A stretch of 38,519 nt of DNA from Deltaproteobacteria bacterium (GTDB taxonomy: Bacteria; Myxococcota_A; UBA9160; UBA4427). Both the position numbers and the translations under genes were made by a program. The stretch lies in assembly GCA_019310975.1 (NCBI GenBank), contig JAFDDH010000042.1:1-38519 (forward strand). The letters run 5' to 3'. The notes under the pieces are model-generated. The model did not search any database. It was not told the origin of the DNA and was given only the letters and a program-made list of their open reading frames with translations. This document shows, piece by piece, positions 21,494 through 28,796 of this stretch (the first letter of the stretch is position 1; the number at the start of each line of letters is the position of its first letter).

Positions 21494-21547
21494 CACCACC
21501 CCCCACCCACCCACCACCCACCACCCCCCCCACACCCCCCACACCCA
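21494..21547. repeat. C/A-only low-complexity tract
   Basis: About 54 bases contain only C and A, mostly CACC and CCCA motifs with runs of up to seven C. The tract lies in the 219-base divergent region between asnS and rbgA. The opposite strand is G/T only, which could form unusual structures. It is also a likely place for sequencing error. Confidence 0.85.
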
Positions 21548-21580
21548 ATCCCGAGTCCAGCCACTTCTCCGAAGCCCGAG

Positions 21581-22429
21581 ATGACGATCAACTGGTTTCC
21601 AGGTCATATGAACAAGGCCCGGCGCGAGCTCGCCGAGGCGCTTCGGCGCATCGACGTCGTGATCGAGCTCGTGGACGCGCGCCTGCCGCGATCCAGCCGG
21701 AATCCGATGCTCGAGGAGCTGCGCGGCGAAACCCCCTGCCTCACGCTGCTGAACAAGAGCGACCTCGCGGATCCCGCGACGAACCGCGCATGGCTCGAGG
21801 TCCTCGACCGCGTCGGCGATCGGGCCGCCATCGAGATCAGCGCCGATCGGCCTGCCTCCGTTCGCGGCGTGCCCGGGCGCTGCCGCAAGCTCGCGCCGCA
21901 CCGGCGGGGCCCCGGCAAGACGCTGCGCTGCATCGTCGTCGGGATCCCGAACGTGGGCAAGTCGACGCTCATCAACACACTGCTCGGGCGCCACATCGCC
22001 AGAGTCGCCGATCGACCGGCGGTCACTCAGCACCAGCAGCGCTTCCACCTCGACTCGGGCATCAGCCTGGCGGACACGCCGGGCGTACTCTGGCCCAAGC
22101 TCGCGGATCAACAGGGCGCCTACCGACTGGCGGCATCGGGCGCGATTCGCGAAACCGCTTTCGACGTAATGGACGTGGCAGTCTTCGCCGTGGGGTTTCT
22201 CGCGGCGCGCTACGCCGAGCCGCTGCGCAAACGCTACAAGCTCGATCTGCTGGCCTCCGAGCCCCTGGATCTACTCGAGAGCATCGGGCGCAAACGCGGC
22301 TTCCTGCGCAGGGGCGGTGTAGTGGATGTGGAACGCGCCGCCGAGACACTCCTGCGCGAGCTGCGCGCCGGTGAGCTGGGCCGGGTCAGCTTCGAGCGGC
22401 CCGAGGACTTTTGCGATCTCCAGTCCTAG
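21581..22429 (+). CDS. rbgA: Ribosome biogenesis GTPase YlqF/RbgA
   Basis: This 282-aa cytosolic circularly permuted GTPase is needed in the family for late assembly of the 50S subunit. The permuted G-motif order is visible: NKSD (G4) near residue 58, then GIPNVGKST (G1/P-loop, about 125-133), the T of PAVTQHQQ (G2) and DTPG (G3, about 165). The N-terminal [15 protein letters not shown] is a family hallmark. The C-terminal third is the ANTAR-like RNA-binding region. The start is ATG at 21581, with only a weak upstream ribosome-binding site. The gene converges with rsgA, which encodes the corresponding small-subunit GTPase. Confidence 0.95.
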   Translation: MTINWFPGHMNKARRELAEALRRIDVVIELVDARLPRSSRNPMLEELRGETPCLTLLNKSDLADPATNRAWLEVLDRVGDRAAIEISADRPASVRGVPGRCRKLAPHRRGPGKTLRCIVVGIPNVGKSTLINTLLGRHIARVADRPAVTQHQQRFHLDSGISLADTPGVLWPKLADQQGAYRLAASGAIRETAFDVMDVAVFAVGFLAARYAEPLRKRYKLDLLASEPLDLLESIGRKRGFLRRGGVVDVERAAETLLRELRAGELGRVSFERPEDFCDLQS

Positions 22430-22440
22430 TCGATCCCCAC

Positions 22441-22458
22441 ACGCGGCCTGCACCGCGT
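22441..22458. terminator. Hairpin between rbgA and rsgA
   Basis: ACGCGG-CCTGCA-CCGCGT is a perfect 6-bp stem with a 6-base loop between the two convergent genes, touching the rsgA stop codon. It is a plausible bidirectional terminator, without T-runs. Confidence 0.4.
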
Positions 22459-23420
22459 CAGAAGCGTCGCGCCGCCTTCTCGGCGGCTTCCAGCTCCGCG
22501 AGTAGATCGAGATAAGCGGCGTGCCGGCCGGCCGGCAGCCTGCCCGCGACGTCCGCGGCGCGCACCTCGCAGCCGGGCTCGCTGCGATGCAGGCAATCGC
22601 GGAAGCGGCAGCCCTCGTCGAGTGCGCTCTCGAAGCCGGGGAAGTAGCTCGCGAGCTCGGGGCTCGACACCTCCACCGGACCGAAATCGCGAAAGCCCGG
22701 GGTATCGACGAGCTCGCCGCCATCCGGCAGGGCGTGCAGGGTGGCGTTCGTGGTGACGTGACGGCCGAGACCGCTCCACTGATTGATCTCCCCCACTCTC
22801 AGATCGAGATCCGGACATAGCGCGTTCAGGATCGAGCTCTTGCCGACGCCCGACGTGCCCACGAATGCGCCGCGTACGCCGGTGGCGAAGAACGCGCGCA
22901 ACGCGTCGAGGCCGTCACCGCGCACCGCCGAGACGACGAAGACGTGCTCGATGCCAGCGTGGATTCGGACGATCTCGTCGCGCAGGGGCTCGGCACCCTC
23001 GAGGTCGCATTTGTTCAACACATGGAAGGGCTCGATGCCTGCCGCGCGCGCGGCCACGACAGCCCGATCAATGAAGCCCACTGGCGACTCGGGCAGCGTT
23101 GCGAGCACGATGCCCAGCACATCGAGATTGGCCGCCACTGAACGCACGCGTCCGTGGGAGTCGCGCCGGCAGAGCAGGCCGTCGGCCGGTATGACCTCGA
23201 GTCGGGATTCTTCAACCCGCACGCGATCCCCTACGACGTAGCTGGAATCGCGGCGCACCGGGAATCGGACCCGACGGCCGTCGGTCATCCGCACCGCCAC
23301 GGCCACACCGAAATGTGCGACCACGATGCCGTCCTCGACGCCGGACCGGACGATCCCGGAGGCCTCCGCGCGCGCCCTGCGCCGGCTGGCGCCGCGTTCG
23401 CGCCTGGGTCCAGAGGCCAC
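22458..23420 (-). CDS. rsgA: Small ribosomal subunit biogenesis GTPase RsgA
   Basis: This 320-aa circularly permuted GTPase (YjeQ) checks maturation of the 30S subunit. An Arg-rich N-terminus and an OB-fold (about 22-95) precede the GTPase domain, which has NKCD (G4, about 137), GTSGVGKSS (P-loop, about 189) and DTPG (G3, about 237). The zinc knuckle is complete: Cys271, Cys276, His278 and Cys284 in CRFRDCLHRSEPGC. The start used is GTG at 23420. A 19-codon minus-strand ORF (MWRVVTHDR and onward) ends in a TGA immediately before this GTG and might be a leader, but it has no clear ribosome-binding site. Confidence 0.95.
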   Translation of the reverse strand: MASGPRRERGASRRRARAEASGIVRSGVEDGIVVAHFGVAVAVRMTDGRRVRFPVRRDSSYVVGDRVRVEESRLEVIPADGLLCRRDSHGRVRSVAANLDVLGIVLATLPESPVGFIDRAVVAARAAGIEPFHVLNKCDLEGAEPLRDEIVRIHAGIEHVFVVSAVRGDGLDALRAFFATGVRGAFVGTSGVGKSSILNALCPDLDLRVGEINQWSGLGRHVTTNATLHALPDGGELVDTPGFRDFGPVEVSSPELASYFPGFESALDEGCRFRDCLHRSEPGCEVRAADVAGRLPAGRHAAYLDLLAELEAAEKAARRF

Positions 23421-23553
23421 TCAGAGCCCGTAGACGACGGAATCGAGCGTCGCCCGATCGTGCGTGACGACTCGCCACATGGCGGCGCACGGTAGCGTCG
23501 GGCCGGGGTCGCCACAAGCGAGTGCGGCGCCGCGATTCGGCTGAGGTGCTGAG

Positions 23554-23721
23554 GTGCTGAGGAAGCTGCCGGACAATCCCAGCGCCCATCGCAACAAGAT
23601 CATCCACCGTGACATCAGGACAGCGAATCTCTTTTTGACCAAGGACAAGATCGTGAAGATCATGGACTTCGGGCTGGCCAAGATCGTGGAAGAAGTTCGC
23701 AGGGGTGCGACCACCCAACTC
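23554..23721 (+). pseudogene. Fragment of a Hanks-type Ser/Thr protein kinase
   Basis: About 55 codons keep the centre of a protein kinase: the catalytic loop HRDIRTANLF (normally HRDIKxxN, so Lys became Arg), then KIMDFGLAKI with the DFG motif, then EEVRRGATT as in the activation segment. The N-lobe (Gly-rich loop, catalytic Lys) and everything after the activation segment (APE, C-lobe) are absent. Codon third positions are less GC-rich than in neighbours. The copies of GAGGTGCT just upstream suggest slippage around one break. This is a relic, not a working gene. The open frame runs on into the next gene's start, which is coincidental. Confidence 0.8.
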
Positions 23722-23832
23722 CGGTCAGACCGAAGCGCCCTTTCTCAGTCGGCCACGTCGCCCTCGCAGCCACATCAGCCGTGCCCACACCCGTTGAGTC
23801 GCAGCGAGCAGGCTCTCGGCTACGCTTGGCGC

Positions 23833-25235
23833 ATGCGCACGGATCGACGGGGCTTCATGCGGGCACTCGCGGGTGCCCTGGGCTGGGCGGCGGCAGGCCC
23901 CGCGGCGGCGGCGCCCGACGACCGGGTGAGCCGCATCCACCAGGCGACTCGGAACGCGATGCTGGGGCCGATCGGTCGCCAGTGGTGGCCCACGACCCGG
24001 GTCCGTGAGCGATCGAAGGCGTATTCCGGCGCCCCGCGACTCGCGCTGTCCGAGCCGACCGGTGCCGTGGAGCGCTCGTTCGCGAAGGTCCTGACTGGGT
24101 TCAGCGAGCCCGCCGCAGGCTTCACGGGCCGGTCTCTGCCCCTCGCCGAACTCTCGCGACTCCTCCACTACACGAACGGCGTCACGGGTGGAAGCGGGTT
24201 GCGAGCCGCCCCCTCGGCGGGCGCTCTCTAGTTCGCAAAGAGTCTTCACTCGGCGCTGTCGCGGCGGCCGTCGAGCGCCCGGATCAGCTCGAGGGAGCAG
24301 CGGCCGCCGTGATCCTCACGAATGTCTTTCGACGCTACGGCTGGCGCTACGCAAATCGGGGCTACCGCTACGCGCTGATCGACACCGGGCACATCGGCGA
24401 GAACCTGAGGTTGACGGCCCGTTCTCTGGGACTTGCGGATGTGGCGCCGGGGCGCTTCTGGGACGACCGGCTGAACGAGCTGCTCGCCGTCGACGGTCGG
24501 TCCGAGGCAGTATGCGCAGTCCACGTGGTGGGAATAGCGACCCGTGGATCGTCGCCGAGCGCGGTGGCCCGGTCGCTCCTGCCCGTCGCGAGTGAGCTGA
24601 CGAGCGCGAAGCCAACCGTGCGCTACCACCGAGCCACTCGGCTCGAACCGGGCGAGGGCGCGCCCGCTCCGATCGACGCGCGTGTCTCACTCCTCTCGGG
24701 CCAGGGACTGCGACCCGAGCCCTCGGTGGAGGAGTGCATCCGACGGCGTCGTTCGGCCGGCGCATACAGAGATCACCCGATCGGTCGCGACCAGTTGGAG
24801 TGGATTCTGGACGCGGCGAGGAGTCGAGCATCCGAAGTCGAGCTGCTGCTGGCCGCCCACCGCGTGCGCGCCCTGCAACCGGGCTTCTATCGCTACGAGC
24901 CGAGCCGTGGACTCGTCGCGACACAGCTCGGCGACATGCGCGCACGCCTCGTCAAGGCATGTCTCGGCCAGGACAAGGCCGGCGCCTGCGCGGCCGCATT
25001 CTTCATGATCGGCCGGCTTCGAGAAGCCGCACAGGCAGGCGGCGATCGCAGCTATAGAGATCTCCTCATCGAGTCCGGTGCCACCGGCCAACGCATCTAT
25101 CTGGCCGCCGAAGCGATCGGCCTGGCCGCGCGGAACCTCGCCGCGTTCCGCGACAATGACCTCAACGCTCGCCTCGACCTCGACGGAGAGAAGCGAGCCG
25201 TCCTGCACCTGACCCTCGTCGGTCACGAAGCGTGA
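23833..25235 (+). pseudogene. Broken SagB/ThcOx-type double nitroreductase with Tat signal
   Basis: The ATG at 23833 opens a twin-arginine signal (DRRGFMRALAGALG, Ala-rich h-region, AAAAP cleavage zone) and the first SagB-like domain. That frame stops at 24231, just after GLRAAPSAGAL, a family motif normally followed by a Tyr and about 55 more residues. Homology resumes in another frame at about 24222-24234 (LVRKESSLGAV) and continues through VILTNVFRRYGWRYANRGYRYAL to 25235. A second nitroreductase-like domain (from about PEPSVEECIRRRRSAGAY) completes the protein. A deletion of roughly 25-30 codons together with a frameshift thus lies near 24215-24232. Family members are FMN-dependent oxidases/dehydrogenases, some acting in azole-peptide synthesis, but no cyclodehydratase gene is nearby. 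A GTG at 24309 could still give a 308-aa C-terminal product. Confidence 0.8.
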
Positions 25236-25252
25236 CGAAGGGCGCGAATCGT

Positions 25253-25400
25253 CTAGATCCCGATCACCAGCACCTCGGCTGCGCCAGGGGCGAAGGTGGG
25301 CGTGTCGCGCACGGGGGGCTCCCATTGTCCAGGGCAATCCCAGGGAATGCGGGGTGACGTCTCGATATCAGCTCTACTTCGATCGGCGGGGGGCTGCCCC
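25253..25400 (-). pseudogene. Possible C-terminal remnant of a lost gene
   Basis: The last 40 or so codons of a minus-strand frame read like a genuine protein C-terminus (PPVRDTPTFAPGAAEVLVIG), with mostly G or C at third positions and a TAG stop. Further upstream the frame loses that character. The family is not recognised. The whole 342-base gap 25236-25577 otherwise shows nothing but an isolated TTGACA at 25511 with no matching -10. Confidence 0.25.
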
Positions 25401-25577
25401 AGCTGTCCGGGCTGAGTGGTTCTGACTGGAGATGCGACCACGCTGGGATTGCTCCGAGAGCCCGTGCGATCCCCCCAGACCAGGCTGTCCTTGCGAACCG
25501 CGATCCCCGCTTGACAATGATCGGGGAGACGCCACCGTTGCCCGTTCGGCCACAGCCCGGCCGCGACGGAGGCGACC

Positions 25578-26702
25578 ATGCCCATAAGCCCGATGGACGA
25601 GTACTCGGCTCATCAGACGCCGGAGACATTCGACCACGTATTCACGTCGGATCGGAATTTCTACGACCGCTACTACTTCAACTGCCATCCATCGAGCGAC
25701 GAGCTCTTCCTGATCACGGGCCTTGGCCAGTACCCGAATCTCGGCGTCACGGACGCCTTCGTGGCCATCTCGCACGGCCACTCGCAGTACGTGGTGCGGG
25801 CCTCGCGCGAGCTCGGGTCGGATCGGCTCGACACGAGCGTGGGGCCCTTCCGAATCGAAATCATCGAGGGGTTGATGAAGCTGCGCGTCGTCTGCGAGCC
25901 CAACGAGTGGGGAGTCGCCTTCGACATGACCTTCACGGGCACAGTGCCGGCGCTCGAAGAACCGAAGACCTTCCAGCGACGGCACGGCCGCATCACCTCC
26001 GACACCAGTCGCTACGCCCAGGTGGGCACCTGGGAAGGTCAGCTGGAGGTGGCCGGACAGTCCTACACGATCACACCGGACCGCTGGCAGGGTGCGCGCG
26101 ACCGCTCATGGGGAATTCGTCCGGTCGGCGAGGGCGAGCCGCCCGGCATCCGGCTGAGGGATCTGCAGCAGGGCACCGTCGGACTCTTCCATCAGTGGAT
26201 GCCGATGCAATTCGACGACTACATGCTGAAGGTGCAATTCGACGAGCAGTGGGACGGCGAGCGTCTGCTCGAAGAGGCGGTGAAGATTCCCAACCTCGGC
26301 ATGTCCGGTGAAGCCGAGCCGATGGGCCGCCCGAGCATCGATATCCGCTACATCTCGGGTACGCGCGAGATCGAGAGCGCCATCATCACGCTCGAGCGTC
26401 CCGATGGCAGCAAGACTCGAATCACCAGCACGCCGCTGCGCACCATCTACCTGAAAGCGGGCTCGGGCTACATGCCCGACGGCAACTGGGGCCACGGCTG
26501 GTATCAAGGTGCGCTCAAGGTCGAGGGGCTCACCTACGATATGAGCAGCTTCGAGGAGCGCCAGAAGTGGGCTGCGCTGAACGAGACGCTCGCGCGCTTC
26601 GAGCTGGATAGCGGTGAGGTCGCCTACGGGCTGCACGAGAATCTGATCATTGGGAAGTACGAGCCGCATGGGTTCATGGCTGGGGACTCCGTGGCGCCCT
26701 AG
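25578..26702 (+). CDS. AttH/CrtC-like (DUF7064/7065-type) protein
   Basis: This 374-aa soluble protein has no signal peptide. It is beta-rich with many aromatic residues and a central DRSWGIRPVGEG segment, similar to the double lipocalin-like fold of AttH and carotenoid hydratase CrtC proteins and their DUF7064/DUF7065 relatives. Such proteins are common as uncharacterised genes near lipid, steroid or terpenoid metabolism in actinobacteria and deltaproteobacteria. Several small-molecule hydration or binding roles are possible. GGAGG just upstream of the ATG supports this start. Nothing in the immediate context gives a substrate; a P450 is 13 kb away. The family call rests on fold-like impressions and is moderate at best. 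Confidence 0.6.
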   Translation: MPISPMDEYSAHQTPETFDHVFTSDRNFYDRYYFNCHPSSDELFLITGLGQYPNLGVTDAFVAISHGHSQYVVRASRELGSDRLDTSVGPFRIEIIEGLMKLRVVCEPNEWGVAFDMTFTGTVPALEEPKTFQRRHGRITSDTSRYAQVGTWEGQLEVAGQSYTITPDRWQGARDRSWGIRPVGEGEPPGIRLRDLQQGTVGLFHQWMPMQFDDYMLKVQFDEQWDGERLLEEAVKIPNLGMSGEAEPMGRPSIDIRYISGTREIESAIITLERPDGSKTRITSTPLRTIYLKAGSGYMPDGNWGHGWYQGALKVEGLTYDMSSFEERQKWAALNETLARFELDSGEVAYGLHENLIIGKYEPHGFMAGDSVAP

Positions 26703-26734
26703 TCGGGGAGGAGAGGTTCTGGCGGGGTTGCCAG

Positions 26735-26877
26735 GGCCGGTGGGATGGAGGGTTGGCGCGAAGGGCTCGTGCGGGGGGCCACGTTGGCTTGGCGTGGGTG
26801 GCCTTTGGGTGTGCGGGGCTTCGACGAGGGATGGCCTACTGCGCTTGATTTCGCGCCAACCCTCCATCCCACCGGCC
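26735..26877. repeat. 143-bp element with perfect 28-bp inverted repeats
   Basis: Arms at 26735-26762 and 26850-26877 are exact reverse complements over 28 bp (starting GGCCGGTGGGATGGAGGGTT). The 87-base interior carries nested pairs: CTCGT (26766-26770) with ACGAG (26824-26828), and GGCCAC (26777-26782) with GTGGCC (26798-26803). It fills most of the 189-base gap between the convergent AttH-like gene and recD. The arms are too long and the loop too large for an ordinary terminator. A MITE or other dispersed palindromic element is likelier. No flanking target duplication is obvious. Confidence 0.85.
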
Positions 26878-26891
26878 TCGGAGGTTGCGAG

Positions 26892-28796
26892 CTACTCGGC
26901 TTTGTAGGGGCGCCTCTGGTCTGTTTGGGGGGGGGATGGGGTTGTCCAGAGTGCGTCGGAGAGGCCCGATGATCGTGATACGCGGCGGGCAATTGCCTCG
27001 CGGAGGACGTCGCGACTCGCGTAGATCCGGACGCGGGTGCGGGCGCGACTGATGGCGGTGTAGACGAGCTCGCGGGTCAGCACGGGTGAGAGCTCGTCCG
27101 GTAGCACGACCACTACGCTCTCGAACTCCGAGCCCTGGCTCTTGTGGATGCTCATCGCGAAGACGGTCTCGAAGAAGCGAAGGCGCAGCGGCGAAATCCA
27201 GCGCGGCTCGCCGTCCGGCGCCAGAAAGAGCGCGCGCGGGCCGTCGACTTCCCCCTCCGATCGCTCGACGATGAGGCCCACGTCGCCGTTGTACAGATTC
27301 AGCTCGTAGTCGTTGCGGGTGATCAGGATGGGCATCCCGTCCTTTAGCGAGCCCCCGGCTCGCAGCAGCCCGTCCTGCACGCAGAGTCGCTCGATCGCGC
27401 GGCCGAGCGACTCGACGCCGAGGCGGCCGTGGCGATGCGCGCAGAGCACGCGGAAGGCATCGAGGGCCCGCAGCCGCACCACCGGATCAGTCTCCGCGAA
27501 GAGCGGCGCGTAGCCCGCCCGGACCTCGGCCATCCAGTCGGAGGGAAGCCCAGAGCGGCCGGGGGGATCGAGCGAAATGTCGGCGTGGGCCGGATCGTCG
27601 AGCAGGGCGAGCGCCGTGTCGGTGTCGCCGGCATTGACAGCGCGGCAGAGCGCACCGATACCACTCTCGGCTCCAAAGCGATGGCTGCGCACGAGCTCGA
27701 CCACGCTCCCGCTGGCTCGCTCGGCATCCGCGCCGGCGTGCGCGACGTCGACGCCGCTGATGTCCGCAAGCACCGAGCCCGCCTGCACGGAGGCGAGCTG
27801 ATCGCGATCGCCCAGGAGAATCAGACGCGCCGGATCGGGGATCGCCGCCACCAGCCGCGACATCAGGGCGATATCGACCATCGACGCCTCGTCGACGACG
27901 ACCCCATCCGTCTCGAGGGGATGCTCCGCATCGTGTCTGAAGCGGGCAGCGCTCCCAGCATAGGGACCCAGGCAGCGGTGGATCGTCGTCGCGGTGTCCG
28001 GAAGCGCGGCACGAACGGCGTCCGCACAATCCAGGGATGCGAGGTCGTGCTGGACGGCCTGCTGCAGCCGCGCCGCCGCCTTTCCGGTCGGCGCAGTCAG
28101 CAGCATGCGCGGGATGGCGAGACCGCGCGCGAGGGCCTGCTCGGCAAGCAGCACGAGGATCTTCACCACCACACTCGTCTTGCCCGTGCCCGGCCCCCCG
28201 GAGACCACGAGGAGGCGGGCGCGCAGGGCCAGCTCGGCCGCCAGCCGCTGGCGGTCGGGCTCCGCGTCGGAGGCCGTGGCGTGAAAGAACCGGTCGAGCC
28301 CGTCGGCGAGCACGACCTCGTCGATCTCCTCCGCCGGAACGCGGTCGGCGATGCGCCGGCGGAGCGCCGAGGCCAGGCGCTCCTGATACTCCCAATAGCG
28401 GCGCAGATAGAGACGCCCGGACGCGTCGAGCACCAGCGGTGCGACCGAGACCTCGGGCCCGATTGGCGCGCCGCCCCTACCAGCCGAGGCGTCTACGATC
28501 GGGCTCCCGCGCAGCTGCTCGAGCCAGGCATCCGCGGCCGGCCACCGCCAATCGGAGGCTTCGGGAAAGTCCTCACCCGCCTGCCCCACCTCGAGTGGAG
28601 CCGGCATGGAAGCTCTCGCGAACGGCTCGAGATCCAGACAGACGTGCCCGGCCGACACGTGATGGCTGGCCAGGGCCGCGGCCAGCAGTACGGCGTCCCG
28701 TTCCTCGCCCGCGCGCCGGCCGAGGGCGCGCGCGAAGTGCACGTCCAGCGGCGAGAGCACGCCCTTGGCACGCAGCGTGTCGAGGCTCGGGATCAT
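26892..28796 (-). CDS. recD: Exodeoxyribonuclease V alpha subunit RecD
   Basis: This 634-aa 5'-to-3' superfamily 1B helicase of the RecBCD complex is close to the E. coli length. After an N-terminal domain that docks on RecC (about 1-115), the Walker A GGPGTGKTS lies at 200-208. Walker B and motif II follow as VVDEASMVDIALM, then LLGDRDQLASVQ (motif III), and AMSIHKSQGSEF and ELVYTAISRAR (motifs V-VI) near the end. The ATG overlaps the recB stop as ATGA, so it is translated after recB. The last 20 or so residues follow a run of nine C in the coding strand (26927-26935) and look unlike RecD; slippage there would change only the tail. Confidence 0.96.
   Translation of the reverse strand: MIPSLDTLRAKGVLSPLDVHFARALGRRAGEERDAVLLAAALASHHVSAGHVCLDLEPFARASMPAPLEVGQAGEDFPEASDWRWPAADAWLEQLRGSPIVDASAGRGGAPIGPEVSVAPLVLDASGRLYLRRYWEYQERLASALRRRIADRVPAEEIDEVVLADGLDRFFHATASDAEPDRQRLAAELALRARLLVVSGGPGTGKTSVVVKILVLLAEQALARGLAIPRMLLTAPTGKAAARLQQAVQHDLASLDCADAVRAALPDTATTIHRCLGPYAGSAARFRHDAEHPLETDGVVVDEASMVDIALMSRLVAAIPDPARLILLGDRDQLASVQAGSVLADISGVDVAHAGADAERASGSVVELVRSHRFGAESGIGALCRAVNAGDTDTALALLDDPAHADISLDPPGRSGLPSDWMAEVRAGYAPLFAETDPVVRLRALDAFRVLCAHRHGRLGVESLGRAIERLCVQDGLLRAGGSLKDGMPILITRNDYELNLYNGDVGLIVERSEGEVDGPRALFLAPDGEPRWISPLRLRFFETVFAMSIHKSQGSEFESVVVVLPDELSPVLTRELVYTAISRARTRVRIYASRDVLREAIARRVSRSSGLSDALWTTPSPPQTDQRRPYKAE

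Noticed and set aside
21362-22111. Upstream extension of the asnS frame by 250 codons
   Set aside because: It would translate the C/A tract and run antisense through rbgA. The start at 21361 has a Shine-Dalgarno and the family N-terminus.
23421-23480. 19-codon ORF ending at the rsgA GTG
   Set aside because: The stop-start contact is suggestive, but there is no ribosome-binding site and the peptide is too short to support from sequence alone; it is noted only under rsgA.
26735-26877. Inverted repeat as a simple bidirectional terminator
   Set aside because: The loop of 87 bases is too long for an intrinsic terminator and there are no T-runs, although it may still reduce read-through.
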